Shown here: positions 49,464 through 57,413 of the stretch, piece by piece | Layout of the letters: each line of letters opens with the position of its first letter | Position numbering within the stretch: the stretch's first letter is position 1 | Source: Demequina flava | Lineage (GTDB): Bacteria > Actinomycetota > Actinomycetes > Actinomycetales > Demequinaceae | Reading direction: 5' to 3' | Length of the DNA stretch: 64,000 nucleotides | Assembly (NCBI RefSeq): GCF_000975035.1 | Contig: NZ_BBRA01000001.1 | Span: 310,001 to 374,000, forward strand | Made by a program: the position numbers and the translations under genes | The notes under the pieces: model-generated | The model's input: only the letters and a program-made list of their open reading frames with translations | What the model was told of the DNA's origin: nothing | The model's database searches: none

Positions 49464-50448
49464 AGGACATCTCCTTCTTATTGCCAAGGATTCCTTGTGG
49501 TCTGAACACGATCAACAGCGCCAGGGCAAGGCCCACGAGGGCGAAACGGAGCTGCGGGGCATCGGCGAAATTCGCCAGGATGCCGATGTCGACCAGCCAG
49601 GTGATCATGGCTTCCGACAGCACCAAGACGGTCCAGAACACGATGGATCCCACGATGGGGCCAAGGATCGTGGCGGCTCCACCCAGGATCACGATCGTGA
49701 ACAGGTTGAACGTCATGCGGGAGTTGTAGTCGATCGGAGACACCGCGGACGGGAGCACGTAGAGGATGCCGGCCATGGCACCGATGACACCACCGAGGAT
49801 GAGCGCCTGCAGCTTGATGCCCGAGTCGAACTTACCCAGTGACGCCATCGCGTCGGGGTCCTCACGGACGCCGCGCAGGGTCAAGCCCCACGGGCTACGC
49901 ATAAGCAGCCACACCAACAGGGTGACGATGCCGACGATGACCCACGTCACGATGGACCACCACAGCGCAGTGCCGGTGAAGACCCACGGGCCCAACTCGA
50001 TACGACCTTCGCCGAGCGGGTTGAACTGGTTGAGCCAGCTCGAGTAGTCCGAGCCCTGTGACTCGTTGTTCGTGATTCCCTGCGCACCGCCGGTCACGTC
50101 GTCGAACAACGAGGAGTTCACGGTGTATCTGATGATCTCCGCGGCGGCGATGGTGACAATCGCTAAGTAGTCACCTCTGAGCCGCAGTGTCGGAATGCCG
50201 AGAAGGATGGCGAACACCGCTGCCGCCGCGAACGCGATCAGGATGGCTAGCCAGATTGGCAGTTCGAGCCACACAACCGACAGCGCGAACCCGTATGCAC
50301 CGACGGCCACGAAGCCTGCTTGACCAAAGTTGATCAGTCCGGTGTAGCCGAAGTGGATGTTGAGGCCGATGGCCGCGAGCGCGAAGGCCGCGGTGACCGG
50401 AGAGAGTATCTGCTGACCTGCGGCCAGCAATGCGTCGAGGAGCGCCAT
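49450..50448 (-). CDS. livM: Branched-chain amino acid ABC transporter permease
   Basis: A 332-residue permease with about nine hydrophobic helices. It shows the LivM start IGLNIHFGYTGLINFGQAGFVAVGAYG and the loop LRLRGDYLAIVTIAAAEIIR that contacts the ATPase. Three bases separate it from livH. It pairs with LivH to form the translocation path. Confidence 0.93.
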   Translation of the reverse strand: MALLDALLAAGQQILSPVTAAFALAAIGLNIHFGYTGLINFGQAGFVAVGAYGFALSVVWLELPIWLAILIAFAAAAVFAILLGIPTLRLRGDYLAIVTIAAAEIIRYTVNSSLFDDVTGGAQGITNNESQGSDYSSWLNQFNPLGEGRIELGPWVFTGTALWWSIVTWVIVGIVTLLVWLLMRSPWGLTLRGVREDPDAMASLGKFDSGIKLQALILGGVIGAMAGILYVLPSAVSPIDYNSRMTFNLFTIVILGGAATILGPIVGSIVFWTVLVLSEAMITWLVDIGILANFADAPQLRFALVGLALALLIVFRPQGILGNKKEMSFARS

Positions 50449-50451
50449 GGA

Positions 50452-51816
50452 TCAGCCCACCCTTTCCGCGCGACCGAAGATTCCTTGCGGTCGCACCATG
50501 AGAACAACAATGAGGATGGCCAGGGCGCCGACATACTTCATGTCCGACGGCAGCCACAGGACGAGGATCTCGGTGAGCAGACCCACCGCGAGACCTCCAG
50601 CGAGAGCTCCCCGAGCCGTTCCCGGTCCACCGAGCAGCATGGCGGCGAAGATCAGGAGCAGGGCCTTGAAGCCCATGTCCCAAGAGACGCCGTTCAAGAG
50701 CGCAAAGAGCACGCCGGACAGCGCAGTAATGGCGCCGGAGACAATCCAGATCGAGGAGATGGTCTTCTCCACGTTCACTCCTGTGGCCGATGCCAGGGCC
50801 CGGTTGGCAGCGACGGCGCGGGCCGCGCGGCCTGTTGACGAGCGCATCAGCCACCAGCCGACGAGTCCCACCACGACGGCCGCAGCTGCAGCACCAATCC
50901 AGGTGCTCGCGGGGAAGGCGACGGGGCCAAGCGACCACCGCTCCGACTGCTCAAGCGACACGCGCTTGGTGGTCGATCCAAAGAACGCGGCGAAGGTGAA
51001 GCGCAGCATCAGCGCGATACCAATCGAGGCGATCATGGCCGACACGATGGCGACGCCACGCTTGCGCAGCGGTTTCCAGATGGCGGCGTTTTGCGCCCAT
51101 CCGGCCACCGCTCCGACGCCAGCGGCGAACACTGCGGCGAGAGCCAATGGCAACGACATTAGCGTGGTGCCCACATACGCGGCGAGCGCACCGATGGTGA
51201 CTTGCTCACCGTGCGCGAAGTTCGTCAGGCCCGTTGTGGCGAACACCAGTCCAAGGCCCAAGGTCGCGAGGGTGAGGACGATGCCGAGGTTCAGTCCCGA
51301 CGCGAGCTGCTGGAGAAATTGGTCGAACGTCACGGATGCGGATCCGGTAGAGGATCCGGTCGAGGTGTTGGTGTCGATTTCACCATCCTCGCCAAGAGCC
51401 ACCTCGCCGTCATTGGCGGTCTCCTCAAGGGTCACGATCACGCGCTGAACGGGAAGCGTGTTGGCCTCGCCCAGGGTGCGGGCCACCGCGTACACGTCGC
51501 CGCCGTCAAATGAGGCGTCGATCGCGGAAGTATCAAAGGTGAGGACGTAGTCGCCCTCGTCCGGGACGGCGAGCGTGTCGCCGTTGCCGTTCTCGCCCGT
51601 CGTGGTCTCCGCGAGCTCGCCGTCGGCGTTGGCGACGGTCACGAGCGCACCTTCCACGGGCTCTCCATCGGCATCAACCAGGCGGGGAATGAAGCCCCAC
51701 TCGGCGTCCGTGGATGCGCTCGCGGTGGTCGCAGCGAGGGAGGGAATCAAGAGTGAGGCCAGCAGCGTCAAGACTGCGAGGGCGGCCCTGGAGCGGGCTC
51801 TTGGTCGATGATGCAC
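50452..51816 (-). CDS. livH: LivH-type permease with an N-terminal secreted beta-domain
   Basis: A 454-residue protein, about 150 longer than ordinary LivH. Residues 1-35 are a cleavable-looking signal peptide ending in ATTASAS. Residues about 37-150 form an extracytoplasmic domain reminiscent of carboxypeptidase-regulatory or Ig-like folds (RLVDADGEPVEGALVTVANADGELAETTT). After a Ser/Thr/Gly linker, the permease proper begins (SGLNLGIVLTLATLGLGLVFATTGLTNFAHGEQVTIGA) with the EAA-like loop RAVAANRALASATGVN. GTG at 51816 follows GAAGGA. A similar extension occurs in urea UrtB proteins, but the partners here are Liv-like. Confidence 0.9.
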   Translation of the reverse strand: MHHRPRARSRAALAVLTLLASLLIPSLAATTASASTDAEWGFIPRLVDADGEPVEGALVTVANADGELAETTTGENGNGDTLAVPDEGDYVLTFDTSAIDASFDGGDVYAVARTLGEANTLPVQRVIVTLEETANDGEVALGEDGEIDTNTSTGSSTGSASVTFDQFLQQLASGLNLGIVLTLATLGLGLVFATTGLTNFAHGEQVTIGALAAYVGTTLMSLPLALAAVFAAGVGAVAGWAQNAAIWKPLRKRGVAIVSAMIASIGIALMLRFTFAAFFGSTTKRVSLEQSERWSLGPVAFPASTWIGAAAAAVVVGLVGWWLMRSSTGRAARAVAANRALASATGVNVEKTISSIWIVSGAITALSGVLFALLNGVSWDMGFKALLLIFAAMLLGGPGTARGALAGGLAVGLLTEILVLWLPSDMKYVGALAILIVVLMVRPQGIFGRAERVG

Positions 51817-51850
51817 AGGTGTCCTTCGGTCGGTTGGTCGAACGCGGTGA

Positions 51851-51883
51851 GCGGGCGGGGCGCGAGAGGTACGCCCCGCCCGC
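51851..51883 (-). terminator. Strong hairpin between the binding protein and livH
   Basis: GCGGGCGGGGCG (51851-51862) pairs fully with CGCCCCGCCCGC (51872-51883), a 12-bp GC stem with a 9-nt loop, in the 74-bp gap between livK and livH. There is no U-run. Such stems after binding-protein genes commonly lower downstream expression or stabilise the upstream message. Confidence 0.7.
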
Positions 51884-51890
51884 GAAGCGC

Positions 51891-53171
51891 TTACTCCACG
51901 ACGGAGTAGGTGCCGTCTTCCGCGTACACGAAGTGCAGGTAGTTGGTTGCGCCGACGTCGTTGTTCTCGTCGAAGTCGATCGCACCGGTCAGACCGTCAA
52001 AGTCCGGCAGTCCGCCGCCGTCGATGATGGCGAGGCAGTCGGCGTAGGTCGTGCAGGTTTCGCCCTCACCGGAGGTACCGCTGACCTCGGTCAGAGCGGC
52101 AGCGATGGCGTCGGGCTCAGTGCTGCCTGTGTAGGCAGCGGCCACGGCGGCGACGATGGTCGCGTCGTAGGTCGATGCCGAGTAGGCGAAGGACACCAGG
52201 TTGGGGTCGATCTCGAGGAGCTTCTCCTCATAGGTCGCCTGCGTGTCGAGGTCCGCACCGGGCTGGTAGGCCTGGATGCCGGTCAGGTAGGACAGGTCAG
52301 ACAGCGACTCGTCGTAGCCACCAAGTGTGGAGCTCGAGAAGTAGATGTCCTCCGAGGGGTAACCCTCGGTGCCCACCAGCTGCTCGATCATGGCACCGGT
52401 GTAGGTGGCGTAGGAGAGGAACACCACCGCGTCGGGCTCAGCGGCAGCAACCGCGGTCACCTGTGCCGAGTAGTCCGTCTCCTCAACGTTGAAGGGCTCG
52501 TTGGCGGCGATGTCGAGACCTGCGGCTTCGAAGTTGGCAACCATTCCCTCTTCGAACGCAGCACCCCAGGCGTCGTTCTGCCAGATGATGCCGACCGAGG
52601 TGTGGCCGTCACCAGCGACGAGGTCAGCAAGACGTGCCGACTCGAGAGCATCGGTGGGAGCCGTGCGGAAGTAGTGCTCGCTAATACCCGTCAGCGACGA
52701 CGAGGTGTTCGAGCCGGAGACCTGAATAATGCCGGCCTCGGTGATCAGCGGTGCCACGGCGGCGGCCATACCGGAACCGTAGGTACCGATCAGCACGTCT
52801 GCGTCAGAGTTGATGACGCCGTCCGCGGCGGAGGTAGCGGTGTCGTTGTCGGAGGTCGAGTCGACCTCTTCGAACAACACGTCCTGGCCAAACACACCGC
52901 CAGCAGCGTCGATCTCGTCGATCGCGAGCTGAACACCGGCGATCAGCGGCTCAACCGCGGATGCCTGGGGTCCCGTGTGAGGCAGGAACGAGGTAATGGC
53001 CAGGGGTTCGTCCGAGGTCATCGCGGCCGTTTCGGACGCTGAGGACTCCGGAGATTCCGAAGTTTCAGCTTCGGTGTCGGAGGAGCAGGCCGCGAGCGTG
53101 CCAACGAGCGCGAACGCCATTGTGGCGCTCATCGCTGCGCGGCGGGCGCGGCGGGTGGTCGGAGCAGTCAT
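51891..53171 (-). CDS. livK: Branched-chain amino acid-type ABC transporter binding lipoprotein
   Basis: A 426-residue lipoprotein. The signal peptide ends in LAAC with Cys29, then an acidic Ser/Glu-rich linker. The peripiplasmic-type I (Peripla_BP_6) fold shows PHTGPQASAVEPLIAGVQLAIDEIDAAGG and VSGSNTSSSLTG, the ligand loop that is Ser/Thr-rich in LivK-type proteins. The ligand may be a branched-chain or another amino acid; the presence of proC hints at a proline link but is not proof. It is first in livKHMGF-proC and divergent from a GntR regulator. Confidence 0.9.
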   Translation of the reverse strand: MTAPTTRRARRAAMSATMAFALVGTLAACSSDTEAETSESPESSASETAAMTSDEPLAITSFLPHTGPQASAVEPLIAGVQLAIDEIDAAGGVFGQDVLFEEVDSTSDNDTATSAADGVINSDADVLIGTYGSGMAAAVAPLITEAGIIQVSGSNTSSSLTGISEHYFRTAPTDALESARLADLVAGDGHTSVGIIWQNDAWGAAFEEGMVANFEAAGLDIAANEPFNVEETDYSAQVTAVAAAEPDAVVFLSYATYTGAMIEQLVGTEGYPSEDIYFSSSTLGGYDESLSDLSYLTGIQAYQPGADLDTQATYEEKLLEIDPNLVSFAYSASTYDATIVAAVAAAYTGSTEPDAIAAALTEVSGTSGEGETCTTYADCLAIIDGGGLPDFDGLTGAIDFDENNDVGATNYLHFVYAEDGTYSVVE

Positions 53172-53461
53172 GAGTTCTTCCTTCGCTTGTGCGAGTGGTC
53201 GTCATCCTTGCCACGACGCGGGGCCCTCGCCCGTTGCCGCGATGCCTCGAAACAGTTGATGCCTCGTTGCATGTGAGTCAAAGTACCGTGTTGTATACAG
53301 ACCTGTCTCCCGTCTTGTGTAACGTCTTTGTTACTTCTTTCACCATCCATCACGTTCGTGGGACTGCGTTTCAACAGCGCGGGCACGCACAAAGACTCAC
53401 GAACCCACCAGCCGGTGATACGTTGCCTGTTTGTAAAGAGGTCATCAAGGAGGCCGCCCTC
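53172..53461. promoter_or_regulatory. Divergent livK/gntR control region
   Basis: 290 bp without a gene. TTGTATACAG (53291-53300) includes the perfect palindrome TGTATACA and resembles operators of FCD-type GntR proteins. A second inverted repeat, GTAAC-N6-GTTAC, is at 53319-53334. TTGACT on the minus strand (53282-53277 region) is a candidate livK -35. The GntR protein probably controls both directions from here. Confidence 0.5.
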
Positions 53462-54130
53462 ATGTCTGAGCTTTTGGCACGACGTCCCACCACGCGCACC
53501 GTGGCGGCGGACGCGGTATATGAGCGCGTACGGGATGCGATCCTGTCCGGCGAACTCCGCCCAAATGCCCGTTTAGTGGAAGAGGACCTGGCGGCAAACC
53601 TCGGAGTGAGCCGCTCGCCGGTTCGCGAGGCACTCATGGGGCTCACGCGTGATGGCCTGGTCGTCCGCTCACGGGGTTGGGCGGTCCGCGACCACACTCC
53701 GGAAGAAATCCTGACCTTGCTGGAAGCTCGCACCGTCTTTGAGACCGGAGCCGCGTACCTCGGCGCACCCCGCGTGACCGGCGACCAGCTCGACGCACTG
53801 CGGGAACTTGCTACCCAAATGGAGACGGGCGACCACGACCTCAGCACTCGTAACCGGCTCAACCGGACTTTTCACGAGGTTGTGACCCAGACCGCTCAAA
53901 ACAGCGTGCTCGACGACGTCGCTCACCGCACGTCGTTTTCTTATTGGTCATTTGGCGCGGCGGCGATTCATCCCCCCGCAGACGCCGAAGTCGTCAATTC
54001 GCAACACCGCGACATCATTGCGGCGCTCGAGTCACGCGATCCCAATGCCGCACAACGCGCCGTCTACGACCACCTTCGCCGCACGACAGAGATCGTCAGC
54101 GAGTACGTGACGCGGAATCAGTCCCGCTAG
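53462..54130 (+). CDS. GntR-family regulator with FCD ligand domain
   Basis: A 222-residue regulator. The winged-helix DNA-binding part is VYERVRDAILSGELRPNARLVEEDLAANLGVSRSPVREALMGL (about 20-62). The all-helical FCD domain follows (ARTVFETGAAYL, then the metal/ligand His in RTFHEVV and SQHRDIIAAL). AAGGAGG lies eight bases before the ATG. It is divergent from livK and probably senses an amino acid or its catabolite. Its last 35 bp overlap the 3' end of the convergent GTPase gene, which is unusual. Confidence 0.9.
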   Translation: MSELLARRPTTRTVAADAVYERVRDAILSGELRPNARLVEEDLAANLGVSRSPVREALMGLTRDGLVVRSRGWAVRDHTPEEILTLLEARTVFETGAAYLGAPRVTGDQLDALRELATQMETGDHDLSTRNRLNRTFHEVVTQTAQNSVLDDVAHRTSFSYWSFGAAAIHPPADAEVVNSQHRDIIAALESRDPNAAQRAVYDHLRRTTEIVSEYVTRNQSR

Positions 54131-55475
54131 CCTCGGGCTCGCTCGCATCGAGGCGAGTCAACTCATCCATGGCGCGATAGGCCTGGTGAATAGTCTCTGT
54201 CGGCTCCACGATTTCGGGAGCGACCACAGCCAAGACCGCATTGCGGCCCACCTCGAGCGTGCGCTTGCGAGCCTTCGATGACAGTCCGGCCTTCGCGAAC
54301 AGCGCCTTGATTCCCGTGGGTCGCTCAACCTGAGGCCATGGCGCCTGCGCCAACGCTTCCTCGATATCAGCGGCCAACGACTCCCCGCCCGCGGTCGCCT
54401 CGGCCACGACACGACGCCACGTGGGCGGAAGCCCCTCGGTCGCCGCGTCAACCCAGTCCATCCGCTCACGCTCCGCAGTCGCGACGGACATGCGCAACGC
54501 AGTGTGAACGTCACCAGCGCTGCCCTTCGCCCGGGCGGCCACGGCATCGGCCCTTGCGTCAACGCCGGCAGCACGCGCCAGGGCCTCAACGAGTTCCGAA
54601 ACGTCAGGCAACTTTGGCTCTGCTCCGCGTGCCAGCGCACCCGACAGCAAGCGCCCGGCGTACACGAGGTCCGCACGCACGGCTTCTGCGGCCACAGTCT
54701 TCGCGGCGACAGCTCCCGCCAGCTCAGCACGCAAGATGTCGAGCCCCTGGCCCGTCTTTGCGCTGATCGGCATCACCGGCACCTGGTTCATTCCGTCGAC
54801 GGCGAGCAGTCGCTGCAGATCACGCGCCACGGCCCAAGCGTCTTCGGTGGCCAGCCGGTCCACGTGGTTCAGCACCACGAGCGACGGCCGCTGCTGTTGC
54901 GACGCAGCCTCAAGATAGGCCGAATGCAATGCATTGTCCGCGTACTTCTGCGGATCCACGACCCACAGCAACAGGTCTGCCATGGGCACAATGCGATCGA
55001 CCGTCTCGCGGTTATCGGGATTGACCGAGTCGTGGTCGGGCAGATCGAGCAGCACCATGCCGCCCATGGCGGTTTCCGCCTCATCATCGAGCGGGTCAAG
55101 TTCGCGCGTGAAGCGGCGCTGCTCGTCGATACCAAGCCAATTGAGGAGGGCCGATGCGTCTGTCCCCCACACGGCTGCGCTCACCTTGGAGGTGGTGGGT
55201 CGGGCCACGCCGGAAACGGCGAACTCACGGCCAAGGATCGCGTTGAAGAGAGTCGACTTTCCCGAGCCGGTACCACCGGCCAGCGCCACGACCGTGTGGT
55301 CAATGCCCAGCTCAAGCCGTTCCTCGCAGCGGTCAACGGTCGCAAACACGTCGTCCCGGACAGCCGCCGGAATCGCCTCGGAGGCCCATTCCATCGCCGA
55401 GCGCAGCCGCGCGACGCGCTCGCGCAAAGCCGTGGTCTCCGAACGCGGCTCGAGGGGCACGAACTGGACGCTCAC
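54096..55475 (-). CDS. YfjP/dynamin-like GTPase (second of a pair)
   Basis: A 459-residue GTPase. G1 is ALAGGTGSGKST (about 64-75). The switch II region VLLDLPDHDSVN holds the G3 Asp, and NHVD is G4. The remaining C-terminal half is helical and Ala-rich, without an obvious membrane helix. It resembles bacterial GTPases annotated YfjP or dynamin-like, which act on membranes or septation in actinobacteria. GTG at 55475 overlaps the stop of the partner GTPase by 4 bp. Exact role is unknown. Confidence 0.82.
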   Translation of the reverse strand: MSVQFVPLEPRSETTALRERVARLRSAMEWASEAIPAAVRDDVFATVDRCEERLELGIDHTVVALAGGTGSGKSTLFNAILGREFAVSGVARPTTSKVSAAVWGTDASALLNWLGIDEQRRFTRELDPLDDEAETAMGGMVLLDLPDHDSVNPDNRETVDRIVPMADLLLWVVDPQKYADNALHSAYLEAASQQQRPSLVVLNHVDRLATEDAWAVARDLQRLLAVDGMNQVPVMPISAKTGQGLDILRAELAGAVAAKTVAAEAVRADLVYAGRLLSGALARGAEPKLPDVSELVEALARAAGVDARADAVAARAKGSAGDVHTALRMSVATAERERMDWVDAATEGLPPTWRRVVAEATAGGESLAADIEEALAQAPWPQVERPTGIKALFAKAGLSSKARKRTLEVGRNAVLAVVAPEIVEPTETIHQAYRAMDELTRLDASEPEASGTDSASRTR

Positions 55476-57061
55476 ATCAGCCCCCTGAGCTCGGCGCGAC
55501 GCAGGCGCACGGTCGATGCGACCTCGGGAAGCAGGGACGGCACGTCGGTGGGCTTCATCATGTCGAGAGCCTCACGGTTGATGCAATAGCGTCGCGCGCC
55601 GGTCAGTTCCGCCCGGGCCAGGTGGACCGGTTCTCCGACCGAGGGCGTGACGAGCACACCGAGAATGGTGCGCGCCTCCTCAACGCCGAGCGCCGCGGAG
55701 GCCAGCGCGATTGCAAGCCCCTCTTCACCAATAATCTCGGCTCCGCGCTGCGCGCCGTCAAGCCGCATGACTTGCTCGTGGCACTTGGTCATCCACGCAC
55801 GCGTGGCATCGGAGGCTCGGCGTTCGCGAATAATGCGTGCGTCCCGCGGATCGCGCTGCCCGGCCAACCACTTGCCCGGCGATTCATCGCCATCGGTGAG
55901 GGCCTCGACCATGGTGTCCGAAGCATCGGCCGCTGCTGCAGCCAGGGTTGCCTCCACGGAGGCCAGCACATCCTTGCGAATCGCCTCGAGGGACGCGTCG
56001 CGGAGCTCCCGGGCGGACCTGCGCTTGGTCCACATGCTGTGGCGGAGTTTGTAGAGCGGGCCGCCCTCGGCGCAGGCAGACTCCCACCGACCAGCGAGCG
56101 ATCCGGTCGAGATCTCCTCGTACCAGGTGGTTCCGCCCTTGGCCTCGGCCTGGGCAGCGCAGCGGCGCACCTCGGCTCGCACCTCACGCGCAGCGCCAAC
56201 CTGATCATCCATGCGTTCGGCGAGGGTCTCGAGCCACTCTTTGAGCGACTCTGTCGCGCCGTGCATGGTGCGTTCGACGATGGTCGCAGCTGACGACGCC
56301 GCAACCGACTCCAGCCAACGTCCCAACCCACCAACAACATCGGCCGGAAGGTCTTTCCCGCCCCGGGTGTCCTCGGGAATCACGAACAAGGGCAGCGCTT
56401 CGAGGTCCTCATCGGCGAGGCGTTGCACCAACTCGCGACGAACCTGCGCGGCCACGTCGAGGGTGACGCGGTTGAGGACCATCGCGATCGAGGCACCACG
56501 CTCAGCGCCACGGCGCAGTGCATCCCACGGCACGGCATCGCCGTAACGCGCCGCTGTCGTGACGAAGACCCACAGGTCCGCCGCCTCGAGCAGGTTCTCC
56601 GCGATCTCGCGGTTCTCCGCCCGCACCGAGTCGAGGTCCGGCGAGTCAACGATGGCGAGGCCACGCGGCACCGCATCGGTCGCGACAACCTTCGCCTCGT
56701 GCGCGACGGAGGTGAGGACGTCCGCGTCGAGCGGGTGGTGAAAAACGTGGGGGGTGCGAGTCGTGGGGCGGAGCACGCCCGAGGGGGTGAGCTGTTCGCC
56801 GAGCAGGGCGTTGACGACTGTCGACTTACCCGCACCGGTGGATCCGGCCACCACGACGATCGCGGGCGACGCCTCTTCGCGCACGCGCGGAATCAGGTGG
56901 TGATCCAGCTGATCGAGCATGTGATCGCGCAGTTCGCGCGTGTCTTGAGCGTTGCCCAGCGGGATCGGCAGGTCGAGATTGGCGACTACCTTGCGGGTGT
57001 CGACGAGAGCGTCCAAGAGCGCACCGGGGTACGACCACGTCTTCATGGGTCGGATCGTCAT
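55472..57061 (-). CDS. Dynamin-like GTPase (first of a pair)
   Basis: A 529-residue GTPase: G1 VVAGSTGAGKST (about 68-79), G3-type IVDSPDLDSV, and MVLNRVT in the G4 position. The C-terminal half is helical and charged. The open frame extends upstream to 57238, but the ATG at 57061 (MTIRPMKTWSYPG) is preferred for family-like start and an upstream AGGAGG, although spacing (12) is long; a second ATG five codons later is possible. It is coupled to the second GTPase. Such paired GTPases recall actinobacterial DynA/DynB or IniA/IniC pairs (inference). Confidence 0.8.
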   Translation of the reverse strand: MTIRPMKTWSYPGALLDALVDTRKVVANLDLPIPLGNAQDTRELRDHMLDQLDHHLIPRVREEASPAIVVVAGSTGAGKSTVVNALLGEQLTPSGVLRPTTRTPHVFHHPLDADVLTSVAHEAKVVATDAVPRGLAIVDSPDLDSVRAENREIAENLLEAADLWVFVTTAARYGDAVPWDALRRGAERGASIAMVLNRVTLDVAAQVRRELVQRLADEDLEALPLFVIPEDTRGGKDLPADVVGGLGRWLESVAASSAATIVERTMHGATESLKEWLETLAERMDDQVGAAREVRAEVRRCAAQAEAKGGTTWYEEISTGSLAGRWESACAEGGPLYKLRHSMWTKRRSARELRDASLEAIRKDVLASVEATLAAAAADASDTMVEALTDGDESPGKWLAGQRDPRDARIIRERRASDATRAWMTKCHEQVMRLDGAQRGAEIIGEEGLAIALASAALGVEEARTILGVLVTPSVGEPVHLARAELTGARRYCINREALDMMKPTDVPSLLPEVASTVRLRRAELRGLM

Positions 57062-57298
57062 ACCCGTGTGGTCCCTCCTCGCTCGCAACAGGCACCAGGC
57101 TACCGTGACTGCCGCCTGCCCTAAGTTCACCACTGACCAGGACAGTTGCGCCACAGAAGCACCGCTCAAGGCGGTATTCGGGGCTTCGTCCACCCCAGCA
57201 TCGGGCCGATGCTCGCAAGACTTTCGCTCTACTGCCACCGGGCGATGCGGTCCGGGCCGCGCCGGCGACTACCCTAGAGGCGTGCCGCGGGCACGCCG
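57062..57298. other. Region between the GTPase operon and tRNA-Arg
   Basis: 237 bp with no gene. It contains a -10-like TAGCCT on the minus strand (57102-57097) for the GTPase pair, a perfect palindrome AGCATCGGGCCGATGCT that is two overlapping inverted copies of the recurrent motif (57198-57213), a -10-like TACCCT (about 57270) for the tRNA and a hairpin GGCGTGCC-GC-GGCACGCC just before it. Confidence 0.5.
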
Positions 57299-57371
<73 letters not shown>

Positions 57372-57413
57372 CTCCGTTTTTCTCACCCGAGGAGTCGTCA
57401 CCAACGCCTCGGC

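Noticed and set aside
50452-51816. UrtB urea permease
   Set aside because: The N-terminal extension is similar in length, but the binding protein and downstream genes are Liv-like and no urease or urea genes are present.
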